5,681 bases of DNA from a bacterium (GTDB taxonomy: Bacteria; Latescibacterota; UBA2968; UBA8231): assembly GCA_027593305.1 (NCBI GenBank), contig JAQCJA010000329.1:1-5681 (forward strand), written 5' to 3'. The position numbers and the translations under genes were made by a program. Of this stretch, positions 1 through 5,199 are shown one piece after another. The notes under the pieces were generated by a model that worked only from the letters and a program-made list of their open reading frames with translations, was not told where the DNA came from and searched no databases. Positions within the stretch are counted from its first letter, which is position 1. Each line of letters opens with the position of its first letter.

Positions 1-489
1 GATCCAGACGCGATTCTGCTCATCGCTGAAGACATCGACGTAGTGATTGCCGGAGCCGACCGTACCCAGTTGGGTCCGCGCCAGGTTGTGGAACTCCCGG
101 GCGACGGGCAGATCCCACGCCGGGTCATCGTCGAACAGAACATGCTCGACGGACTCCTTGTTGCGGCGGCCGATGCCGAAGGAGATGGTATGCCAGATCT
201 CATCCATGAAGGCGGCGATTCGGGGGCGCAGGTCGTCGGCCCGCAGATCGACACGCACCGCCTTGTTGCCGCAGGCGATATCGTAGCCCACGCCGGAAGG
301 CGACACCTTGCCGTCGTAGGCGATGACACCACCCACAGGCATCGAGTAGCCCAGGTGATGGTCGGCCATCAGCACGCCTCCCACAGCGCCGGTGCCGGCG
401 GCCATACATGCCTGGATCTGCTGCAGGGCGCCGGCATCAACGGGGTCGCCCCAGGCTGCGCGCAACAGCTGATCTGGATTTGCGGTCAT
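1..489 (-). CDS. rtcB: RtcB-family RNA-splicing ligase, N-terminal 163 residues (partial, runs off left edge)
   Basis: RtcB enzymes are cytoplasmic Mn/GTP-dependent ligases that join RNA 2',3'-cyclic phosphate or 3'-phosphate ends to 5'-OH ends in RNA repair and tRNA splicing. Translating the minus strand from the ATG at 489 gives 163 uninterrupted codons to the window edge. The family motifs appear in order: MADHHLGYSMPVGGV at residues 41-55 (matching the usual DVHxG block), SPSGVGYDIACGNKAVR at 63-79 with metal-binding D70 and C73, and GTVGSGNHYVDV at 142-153 with the N148-H149 pair. The later metal histidines and the guanylylated histidine lie outside the window. The YDIACGNKAVR wording fits a divergent RtcB subgroup rather than the E. 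coli form, so the substrate may differ. No ATG, GTG or TTG lies in frame between 489 and the upstream in-frame TAA at 585-587, so this start is the only conventional one. The best Shine-Dalgarno is unusually far away (see 507-512). Transcribed divergently from the gene at 661. Confidence 0.9.
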   Translation of the reverse strand, partial: MTANPDQLLRAAWGDPVDAGALQQIQACMAAGTGAVGGVLMADHHLGYSMPVGGVIAYDGKVSPSGVGYDIACGNKAVRVDLRADDLRPRIAAFMDEIWHTISFGIGRRNKESVEHVLFDDDPAWDLPVAREFHNLARTQLGTVGSGNHYVDVFSDEQNRVWI

Positions 490-506
490 GCCGAGAAGGT
501 GACATG

Positions 507-512
507 CCTCCT
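507..512 (-). promoter_or_regulatory. AGGAGG Shine-Dalgarno with atypical 17-nt spacing before the rtcB start
   Basis: A perfect AGGAGG on the minus strand lies 17 nt upstream of the only in-frame conventional start codon (489), much farther than the usual 5-9 nt. An ATG one base after this motif (505-503) is out of frame and opens only a 22-codon reading frame. The motif may act poorly, may need a folded leader to shorten the spacing, or may be coincidental. Confidence 0.4.
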
Positions 513-576
513 GTTCGCCGGCAACACTGCTGTGCAGGTTGACGATGCGCCGGACTCGGCGCCGATCACGGCAGGC

Positions 577-606
577 TTGACACTGTTACAGTGTTTGCGG
601 AATGGT
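577..606 (+). promoter_or_regulatory. Possible sigma-70 promoter for the receiver-like gene
   Basis: TTGACA at 577-582 is a perfect -35 hexamer. With an 18-nt spacer the -10 position reads AATGGT (601-606), matching only half of TATAAT. Transcription would start near 613 and leave a leader of about 48 nt before the TTG start at 661. The -35 is strong but the -10 is weak, which would suit a promoter needing an activator. The assignment is inference. Confidence 0.35.
580..594. promoter_or_regulatory. Perfect 15-bp palindrome, candidate operator
   Basis: ACACTGT-T-ACAGTGT is a perfect dyad with 7-bp arms around one central base. It overlaps the TTGACA hexamer at 577-582 and sits about 90 nt upstream of the rtcB start and 67 nt upstream of the receiver-like gene. 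A dyad of this size on a -35 box between divergent genes is the classic place for a dimeric repressor. Which regulator binds it is unknown, and as a transcript it would form only a poor hairpin. Confidence 0.5.
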
Positions 607-647
607 ACGAAGATCCACTGAGTGTTCCACCATCCTCACTCCTAAAA

Positions 648-655
648 GAGGAGGG
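648..655 (+). promoter_or_regulatory. Strong Shine-Dalgarno fixing a TTG start
   Basis: GAGGAGGG contains a full AGGAGG core (649-654) exactly 6 nt before the TTG at 661. This is the main reason for choosing TTG as start: the reading frame begins its receiver-like beta strand (residues 3-8) right after it, and no ATG fits the fold. Confidence 0.75.
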
Positions 656-660
656 CAACG

Positions 661-1056
661 TTGGGCAGGTACCTGCTGGCCAGTGACGACGCGCGAACCT
701 GGTTCGGCATTGCTGGCGCCCTGGAGCGGGAGGGCCACCGGGTCGACCGGGTCACGCACCTGCAACTGGCGGCGCAACACGCGGATCTGACGGACGTGGT
801 CGCCGTTGTCATCGGGCTGGAGCAGCCGCTGCGGCGGGAGCGTTTCATCGAGAGGGTACGGGCACGCAACTCGCGTGTGCCGGTGGTCGTGCTGCTGGAC
901 TCGCACACTGCGGGGCAGGCAAGCCGCTTCGAGGCTCCTGGAGCAACGGTTGTCCTGACGCGCCCTCTGCGGGTTGCTGACCTTGTGCAGCGCCTTGAAA
1001 GTCTGCAGCCACAGCGGCCCCGGAGCCCCAGTTTGTCGGCACCCGCCCTTGTCTGA
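661..1056 (+). CDS. Stand-alone degenerate response-regulator receiver (pseudo-receiver) protein
   Basis: A 131-residue protein with the alternating hydrophobic strands and helices of a CheY-like receiver domain and no output domain. An N-terminal strand YLLAS is followed by an acidic pair D9-D10, as in receivers. Strand 3 is VVAVVIGLEQP (46-56), where aligning on the Pro puts Gly52 at the usual phospho-acceptor Asp. Strand 4 is VPVVVLLDSHT (73-83). Strand 5 ends ATVVLTRPL (95-103), with Arg101 in place of the conserved Lys before the Pro. Residues 117-131 are a Pro/Ser/Arg-rich tail. The fold is therefore recognisable but canonical phosphotransfer looks lost, suggesting a scaffold or protein-binding role. 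No histidine kinase is visible nearby. The TTG start is supported by a strong Shine-Dalgarno 6 nt upstream. The gene is divergent from rtcB and convergent with the XRE gene. Confidence in coding is high, in the receiver assignment moderate. Confidence 0.72.
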   Translation: MGRYLLASDDARTWFGIAGALEREGHRVDRVTHLQLAAQHADLTDVVAVVIGLEQPLRRERFIERVRARNSRVPVVVLLDSHTAGQASRFEAPGATVVLTRPLRVADLVQRLESLQPQRPRSPSLSAPALV

Positions 1057-1101
1057 TCTCGTGGTCAGATGGTTCGGGTCGGCAGCCGAAGCCTGAGGAA
1101 C

Positions 1102-1135
1102 AAGCCCCTGTCAGCCCCACAGCTGGCAGGGGCTT
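1102..1135. terminator. Bidirectional intrinsic-terminator-like hairpin between convergent genes
   Basis: Arms 1102-1115 and 1122-1135 pair over 14 bp (one G-U) around a 6-nt loop CCCACA. The outer AA/TT pairs give a short T-containing run on either side (CTTCCCTT on plus, CTTGTTCC on minus). It lies 46 nt after the stop of the plus-strand receiver-like gene and 19 nt after the stop of the minus-strand XRE gene, so it can serve both. The U-tracts are imperfect. Confidence 0.75.
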
Positions 1136-1153
1136 CCCTTACTTGCCCAATGA

Positions 1154-1399
1154 CTACGCCTCGGCGATGATGTCGTCTGCGACGATGATGTCGTCTGCGA
1201 CGATGATGTCGCCTGGCTCGCATTCCAGGCCGATGCACAGGCGTCGCACGACATCCTCCTCAACATCGGTGTCGCCATTCACCATGATCTCCGTGAGGCG
1301 ATCGTAGCTGATGCCGACGAGATTGGCGAGTTGATGCTTGAACAGATAGTTCTGCCGGGTCATGGCCCGCTTCAGTGCCGGCACATCGAGAATCGGCAT
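1154..1399 (-). CDS. Small XRE/Cro-C1-type HTH transcriptional regulator with acidic repeat tail
   Basis: An 81-residue protein resembling the short single-domain Cro/C1 regulators (YozG-like, HTH_26 type). The helix-turn-helix is visible as HQLANLVGISYDRLTEIMV (22-40), then VEEDVVRRLCIGLECEPGDII (46-66), matching the usual 'leklCkaLgcqpgDll' ending of this family. After that ending the protein continues with VADDII repeated, an unusual acidic, hydrophobic tail encoded by a perfect 18-bp tandem repeat (1165-1211). The start ATG overlaps the TGA of the upstream amidohydrolase by one base (TGATG), and no separate Shine-Dalgarno is seen, so translation is probably coupled. As last gene of the receptor-hydrolase unit it may regulate that unit; the target site is unknown. 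Ends 19 nt before the shared terminator. Confidence 0.82.
   Translation of the reverse strand: MPILDVPALKRAMTRQNYLFKHQLANLVGISYDRLTEIMVNGDTDVEEDVVRRLCIGLECEPGDIIVADDIIVADDIIAEA
1165..1211. repeat. 18-bp in-frame tandem repeat at the 3' end of the XRE gene
   Basis: A 47-bp tract with exact 18-nt periodicity, about 2.6 copies (full units 1173-1190 and 1191-1208, partial copies on each side). Because 18 is a multiple of three, copies add or remove six residues (VADDII) without changing frame. The tract lies in the last 15 or so codons. Confidence 0.9.
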
Positions 1400-2205
1400 C
1401 AGATACCGAAGACCCGGGCGGCGGTACCACCGAGGATGAGGGCGCGGTCCGTAGCGCTCAGAACGGCGAAGGTGCGCATGATCTCAACACCCTGGCGATA
1501 GGTCAGGTGGCGCCCCGCCGGCGGCCAGTCGGTACCGAAGAGCAAACGTTCGGCGCCAAAAATGCGCAGCAGCTGCTGCAGGTAGGCCAGCGGCGCCGGG
1601 CACTGCGGGTCCCAGGGCGTGTCTGCCGCAGCGTAACATGCAGATACCTTGACGAACAGATTGGGCACGTCGGCAGCGCTGGCAAGGCCGCCGTAGGTGA
1701 CATCGTCCGTTGCCACGCCACCCCCTTTGGGCAGGGCAAAGTGGTTGAGCAGGATGGTGACGTCGGGGTGCTGGCGGGCGACGGTGATGATGTGCGCGTA
1801 ATTGAGCTGCGTCACCTGCAGGTTGCAGGGCAGGCCACTGTCGACGAAGGCCTGCCAGAGCTCGTCAGCCGTCGTCATCCACGACAGATCGGGTGTCGAG
1901 GGATAACAGCTGATGGCGACGGCGTTGTACTGATCTCGGGCGGCACGGACCCGCGCCGGGGCATTGCTCTCGTGCAGCGGCACGTCCGTCATCGTTGCCA
2001 GGCGATCCGGATGGTTGCGCGCCCAGCGGCCGCACTCCTCGTTGTTGGCGGGTGAGAAGTCGGCGACAACGGGTAACATGATGGCCTTGTCGACGGCGGC
2101 ATCATCCATCCAGGACAGCAGACGATCCACGCGCCCCATGTCCTGGAAGGGGGTCATGGGCTGATAGTCGTCAAGGACGTGGACGTGGGCATCGATGGTG
2201 CTCAT
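1399..2205 (-). CDS. Amidohydrolase-family metal-dependent hydrolase (Amidohydro_2 type TIM barrel)
   Basis: A complete 268-residue cytoplasmic protein with no signal peptide. Landmarks of the Amidohydro_2 superfamily: the N-terminal metal motif IDAHVH (H7, H9), ILLNHFALP with H155, and LLFGTDWPPAG with catalytic/metal Asp226, ending in the typical LILGGTAARVFGI helix (256-268). Relatives hydrolyse lactones or C-C/C-N bonds of small acids, such as 2-pyrone-4,6-dicarboxylate lactonase, or decarboxylate them. The substrate cannot be named from sequence. The length is slightly short for the family (usually about 270-330). The ATG at 2205 has a GGAG Shine-Dalgarno (2211-2214) 5 nt upstream, 26 nt after the TonB-receptor gene, and its TGA overlaps the next start by one base. 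The arrangement suggests it processes something taken up by the receptor, which is inference. Confidence 0.88.
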   Translation of the reverse strand: MSTIDAHVHVLDDYQPMTPFQDMGRVDRLLSWMDDAAVDKAIMLPVVADFSPANNEECGRWARNHPDRLATMTDVPLHESNAPARVRAARDQYNAVAISCYPSTPDLSWMTTADELWQAFVDSGLPCNLQVTQLNYAHIITVARQHPDVTILLNHFALPKGGGVATDDVTYGGLASAADVPNLFVKVSACYAAADTPWDPQCPAPLAYLQQLLRIFGAERLLFGTDWPPAGRHLTYRQGVEIMRTFAVLSATDRALILGGTAARVFGI

Positions 2206-2210
2206 GATGG

Positions 2211-2214
2211 CTCC
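2211..2214 (-). promoter_or_regulatory. Shine-Dalgarno of the amidohydrolase gene
   Basis: GGAG on the minus strand, 5 nt before the ATG at 2205, directly abutting the heptamer repeat at 2215-2235. It supports this start. Confidence 0.6.
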
Positions 2215-2237
2215 GGTCTATGGTCTAGGGTCTAGGG
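2215..2237. repeat. 7-bp tandem repeat (GGTCTAG/T, three copies) spanning a stop codon and the gap before the hydrolase
   Basis: On the plus strand: GGTCTAT (2215-2221), GGTCTAG (2222-2228), GGTCTAG (2229-2235), then GG. The copy nearest the TonB-receptor gene supplies its TAG stop (2232-2234), and the last copy touches the amidohydrolase Shine-Dalgarno. Copy-number change would alter the intergenic spacing without touching the hydrolase frame. Confidence 0.85.
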
Positions 2238-4409
2238 CTCGAGGGTGATGCCCGCATGCCATGTACGGCCGGCGGCGGGTTCGAAGAAACGGTTGCCGAA
2301 CGCATTGGGTGTGACGGAACCGTTGAAGCGCTCGTTGAAGACATTGTCGACACCGACGAAGAGACGGGCGCCGACGGCACCGACGCGGAGCCTCGTGCCG
2401 ATTCTGGCGGCGACGGTCGTGGCGCCAGGATTGAAGAAATCACGCGCCGGCGCGCTGCTGCCGGGCGGGGGTCCGTTGAAGTCGTTCGCCCAGTAGCCAT
2501 CCGTCCATTCCGACTCGATTTCTCCCCAGCTGGATGCGGGCAGTTCGATCAGCGCCGACAGGGCGACATGCGCCGATGGTACGCCCGGCAACTGCCTGCC
2601 CGACAACTGCACGGGGCCCGCATCCGTGATGACGGTATAGTCGTCGAAGGTGAAATCCAGCCAGGTCGCCGACAGTTGCAGACCGATTCGGTCCGTCGCC
2701 CGGGTGCGCAGTGCCATCTCGGCACCGAGGCTTTCGGCGCGACCCGCGTTGCGATAGTACACGGCTTCACTTTCGGCGTCGCCACTTCCGGCATCGTCCA
2801 CCTGGAAGGGGAGCAGCATGTCCTGCACGGTCATATGGTAGAGGGCGATATCCCAGGCGATAAACGAGGCGAGCTTCGCCGGCAGCCAATGACCCCGGGC
2901 CCCCACCTCGAAGCTCCGTATCGACTCGGGATCCAGATCGGGGTTGAAGCCGCCGGCCCCATCCGGCCGGTTGCTCAGTTCGTTGGTCGTCGGTGTCTGG
3001 AACGCCGTGCCGAGGCTGCTGTAGGCCCAGGTGAGTTCGCCCAGTCGCAGACTCGCCGCCAGGGACGGGCTGAAGCGGGACAGGTTGCGGGTACCCGATT
3101 GGTCGCCATCGAGCAGCAGCACATCCGTGGCCTCCATGGTGTAGCGATCGAGGCGTCCACCAAGGGTCAACAGCAGGGCCGGCAGCGGACGGATGTCGAC
3201 AGCGGCGAAGGGTGCCACACTGCGCACGCGTTCCTGCTGGTCGAGGACCAGGGCACCACGAATCACGGCGTCGGCTACATCCTCCGGGGCGACGTCGCCA
3301 TCCGGCAGACCTTCGTTGCCGTACTCCGCGCGATCATCCCGCTGGGCTTCGACATCCAGCCCCACCTGCCAGCGTACGGGGATCGCACCGATCTGGCGGT
3401 CACGACTGTGTGTGGCCCGCAGGCCGCCCGAGAGCCGATCGAGGTTGACCACGGCCCCCGGAATCGGATTGTTGAGGTTGCGGTCCACGCCGAACAGGGT
3501 CATTTCCGTGCGGGACGTGCCGGATTCATGCCGCAGCGTGATGCCGCCCTGCGTCTGCCGTGCCACTTTGGCTGCGCCCTGAGAGAGGACGAAACCCCGT
3601 ACATACCGCGGTCGTGTCTCGGCATCCTGGCGCGTCACCGAACTCGGGTTCAGCAGATAGGGCGCATCGTACACGTTGACAATCGACACCACCTGCCAGG
3701 TGTCGGTGAGCCGATGGTGGCCAATGACGCTGGCGCCGCGCACGAGAGCCGCAGAGTGCTGGCGGAAGCCGTCCAACTGCAGGCGGCGCAGGCTGACGGA
3801 AACTCTGTTTCGAGTGTTGCCACCGGCGACGCGGACCTGACTGCGCCAGAGGCCGTCACTGCCGATGGTGATCCCTGGCTCGACGCGCCAGGTGCCCGCA
3901 ATCGCCGGCGTGGAGTGGATGGCGACAACGCCGCCGCCGGCGTTGCCGTACAGACTGGAACTTGGACCCCGCAGCACTTCGATACGGCCCGCGGAGCCAA
4001 GGTCGATGTTGCCCAACTGCGTCTGCCCGTCGGGTGTTGTCAGCGGGATCCCATCGAGCAGCACCTTCAGGCCGCGCACGCCAAAGGCAGCCCGTGCACC
4101 CAGGCCGCGCACGGTGAGGCGCTCGCCCTGGGACAGGTTCTGCCGGTTGCTGGCGATGATGCCGGGCACGTGGCGCAGGGCCTCGTCGAGGGACACACCC
4201 TTCTCGCCGCGCTGGATGTCGCGCCGAACGAGTATCGTCGTCGCTGCGGGGATTTCGTCGGCCAGAGCCCGATCCCGTGTGGCACTGATCACGGTGGTGG
4301 GAGCGGTGTAGTCTGTGTTGTCGCCCCGGGCACCCAGGGGCAACAGGCCCAGAAGCAGGCTCGTCAGAGCGATTTTCAGTGCATCATGTGGGGCGTCACG
4401 GGTTCGCAT
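2232..4409 (-). CDS. TonB-dependent outer-membrane receptor
   Basis: A complete 725-residue outer-membrane transporter powered by TonB-ExbB-ExbD, a typical length for the family. Residues 1-29 form a signal peptide (hydrophobic core ALTSLLLGLLPLGA). TTVISATR (38-45) is the usual start of the plug, continuing to about 165: SLDEALRHVPGI (73-84), the LTVRGLGARA block (98-107), VLLDGIPLT (116-124) and the diagnostic RIEVLRGPSSSLYGNAGGG (142-160). The rest is a beta barrel with late FNPDLDPESIRSFEVGARG and VGVDNVFNERFNG motifs. The ligand is unknown; the form resembles siderophore/iron-complex receptors. Oddities: the protein ends TWHAGITLEP rather than with an aromatic residue, its stop codon lies in a heptamer repeat, and no clear Shine-Dalgarno precedes the ATG. 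An in-frame TGA lies seven codons upstream, so no earlier start exists. No Fur-box-like sequence was seen. First gene of a probable operon with the hydrolase and HTH regulator. Confidence 0.95.
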   Translation of the reverse strand: MRTRDAPHDALKIALTSLLLGLLPLGARGDNTDYTAPTTVISATRDRALADEIPAATTILVRRDIQRGEKGVSLDEALRHVPGIIASNRQNLSQGERLTVRGLGARAAFGVRGLKVLLDGIPLTTPDGQTQLGNIDLGSAGRIEVLRGPSSSLYGNAGGGVVAIHSTPAIAGTWRVEPGITIGSDGLWRSQVRVAGGNTRNRVSVSLRRLQLDGFRQHSAALVRGASVIGHHRLTDTWQVVSIVNVYDAPYLLNPSSVTRQDAETRPRYVRGFVLSQGAAKVARQTQGGITLRHESGTSRTEMTLFGVDRNLNNPIPGAVVNLDRLSGGLRATHSRDRQIGAIPVRWQVGLDVEAQRDDRAEYGNEGLPDGDVAPEDVADAVIRGALVLDQQERVRSVAPFAAVDIRPLPALLLTLGGRLDRYTMEATDVLLLDGDQSGTRNLSRFSPSLAASLRLGELTWAYSSLGTAFQTPTTNELSNRPDGAGGFNPDLDPESIRSFEVGARGHWLPAKLASFIAWDIALYHMTVQDMLLPFQVDDAGSGDAESEAVYYRNAGRAESLGAEMALRTRATDRIGLQLSATWLDFTFDDYTVITDAGPVQLSGRQLPGVPSAHVALSALIELPASSWGEIESEWTDGYWANDFNGPPPGSSAPARDFFNPGATTVAARIGTRLRVGAVGARLFVGVDNVFNERFNGSVTPNAFGNRFFEPAAGRTWHAGITLEP

Positions 4410-4417
4410 GGAGTAGG

Positions 4418-4447
4418 ACCATCGTCACCGATGCCCCTGACTGTCAA
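4418..4447 (-). promoter_or_regulatory. Weak candidate promoter for the TonB-receptor operon
   Basis: Minus-strand TTGACA at 4447-4442, then an 18-nt spacer and GATGGT (4423-4418), a poor -10. Transcription would start about at the ATG (4409), which would make the message nearly leaderless and agree with the missing Shine-Dalgarno. The -10 is weak, so this is only a candidate; read-through from the upstream gene is an alternative. Confidence 0.25.
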
Positions 4448-4453
4448 CCCGCG

Positions 4454-4492
4454 CTGCCTCAGGCACTGTTCCATACTTGTCCACAGAGGCAG
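4454..4492. other. Imperfect inverted repeat after the secreted-protein gene
   Basis: CTGCCTC (4454-4460) and GAGGCAG (4486-4492) form a 7-bp stem around a 25-nt loop that holds an extra 4-bp CTGT/ACAG pairing. It begins 5 nt past the stop of the gene at 4498 and has no U-tract, so it is a weak terminator or attenuator candidate for transcription into the receptor gene. Confidence 0.3.
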
Positions 4493-4497
4493 GCGTG

Positions 4498-5103
4498 TTA
4501 CTGGGTCTGGACCTGGGTCTGGACCTTGACGTCTGCCCAGGTGCCAGGGGCACGTTTTGCGGCTGGTTGGTTGACGGAAAGATGGATCTGGGTCGCCTGT
4601 TGGAAGGCCCGCTCCGAGCGCCCATCGTCGAGCACGACCATCGACTGGTGTGCCGCACTGTCGACAATGTGGATCGTACCGGTGACGGGTGCCGTGCAGA
4701 TCACGTCGAAGGTGACCAGAGCGCCCGAGCCGCTGTGATAGCGAACACCACCTGGACCCAGTACCACAGAGTACGTGAGCAGGGCGACACCGGCAGGCAG
4801 CCCGTAGATGTGCTGGGAGTCGACCTGTCTGTTGGCGAATTCCAGGCCATCCATGAACAACCCGGGGACGAAGGGCCGGGCGGCGGTGCCATCCACGACG
4901 GCAAGGCCCTGCGCCGGCAGACTGACGTTGAGGGCCCCTCCCGCGGCGTGCATCTGGCCCAGATGGGCGACGATCTCAATCGTCAGCGTATCACCGACGT
5001 GGGCGCTGATGTCGGTGGCGCCCGTGTGCAGCTGGCGTAGCTGAATGCTCTGGGCGCTGGCGCTGGCGGCCAGGAGCAGGGCCAGGACGGTTGTCCGACG
5101 CAT
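4498..5103 (-). CDS. Secreted protein with cohesin-like beta-sandwich pattern (function unknown)
   Basis: A complete 201-residue exported protein. Residues 1-17 are a Sec signal peptide (MRRTTVLALLLAASASA, probable cleavage at ASA-Q18). The mature part is strand-rich: VGDTLTIEIVAHLG (36-49), GGALNVSLPAQGLAVVDG (55-72), GVALLTYSVVLGPG (105-118), GALVTFDVICTAPVTGTIHIVD (127-148). A 'VGDTLTIEI... GALVTFDV... GTIHI' succession is typical of cohesin-type and related adhesive beta sandwiches, but I cannot confirm it without profile search. One Cys (136) is present, so no internal disulfide. Residues 191-201 are a polar tail with VQTQ duplicated by a perfect 12-bp repeat. A GGAGG Shine-Dalgarno 7 nt upstream supports the ATG at 5103, and a promoter-like sequence lies at 5147-5176. 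No dockerin-like partner is visible in the window. Confidence 0.8.
   Translation of the reverse strand: MRRTTVLALLLAASASAQSIQLRQLHTGATDISAHVGDTLTIEIVAHLGQMHAAGGALNVSLPAQGLAVVDGTAARPFVPGLFMDGLEFANRQVDSQHIYGLPAGVALLTYSVVLGPGGVRYHSGSGALVTFDVICTAPVTGTIHIVDSAAHQSMVVLDDGRSERAFQQATQIHLSVNQPAAKRAPGTWADVKVQTQVQTQ
4501..4524. repeat. 12-bp perfect tandem duplication in the last codons of the secreted-protein gene
   Basis: CTGGGTCTGGAC occurs twice in a row (4501-4512, 4513-4524), immediately before the stop codon, encoding VQTQ-VQTQ at the C-terminus. It is in frame, so the copy number can change without frameshift. Confidence 0.9.
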
Positions 5104-5110
5104 GGGTGGG

Positions 5111-5115
5111 CCTCC
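5111..5115 (-). promoter_or_regulatory. Shine-Dalgarno of the secreted-protein gene
   Basis: GGAGG on the minus strand, 7 nt before the ATG at 5103. It supports that start and independent translation. Confidence 0.75.
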
Positions 5116-5146
5116 GGAAAGATCGGTGGAACACGCTCCGTCGCGT

Positions 5147-5176
5147 TATGTACAACGTCCCGGTGTCACATGTCAA
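5147..5176 (-). promoter_or_regulatory. Sigma-70-like promoter of the secreted-protein gene
   Basis: Minus-strand TTGACA (5176-5171), an 18-nt spacer, then TACATA (5152-5147); a shifted CATAAC (5150-5145) is an alternative -10. Start of transcription would be near 5140, leaving a leader of about 37 nt. A direct repeat TGACA-TG-TGACA covers the -35. This is the best promoter candidate in the window and suggests the secreted-protein gene is not only read through from the aminotransferase gene. Confidence 0.5.
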
Positions 5177-5180
5177 CGTC

Positions 5181-5199
5181 GGCGGACGGTCGTACCGCC
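5181..5199 (-). terminator. Short hairpin just past the aminotransferase stop (weak terminator candidate)
   Basis: GGCGG (5181-5185) and CCGCC (5195-5199) form a 5-bp GC stem with a 9-nt loop directly after the TGA at 5200-5202. There is no U-tract on the minus strand, so factor-independent termination is doubtful. Confidence 0.25.

Noticed and set aside
43..621. A 192-codon plus-strand frame over the rtcB gene
   Set aside because: It is antisense to 163 codons carrying the RtcB metal-binding motifs and shows no family features of its own.
1052..1069. Small inverted repeat TCTGA...TCAGA over the stop of the receiver-like gene
   Set aside because: Only 5 bp with an 8-nt loop; the hairpin at 1102-1135 is far stronger and explains termination.
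1375..2055. A 226-codon plus-strand frame over the amidohydrolase gene
   Set aside because: It is a shadow of the metal-dependent hydrolase on the minus strand, with low-complexity Arg/Gly-rich composition.
4477..4485. TTGTCCACA, one mismatch from a DnaA box
   Set aside because: A single imperfect copy with no AT-rich unwinding region and no other boxes nearby; not an origin.
2256..4529. A 757-codon open frame on the plus strand, antisense to the TonB receptor
   Set aside because: Its translation is rich in Arg/Gly/His/Gln with no recognisable domain, whereas the minus strand encodes all TonB-receptor motifs. Long antisense frames are common opposite GC-rich genes that avoid certain codons.
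5149..5154. TGTACA hexamer palindrome near the secreted-protein promoter
   Set aside because: Too short to call an operator; the flanks are not symmetric.
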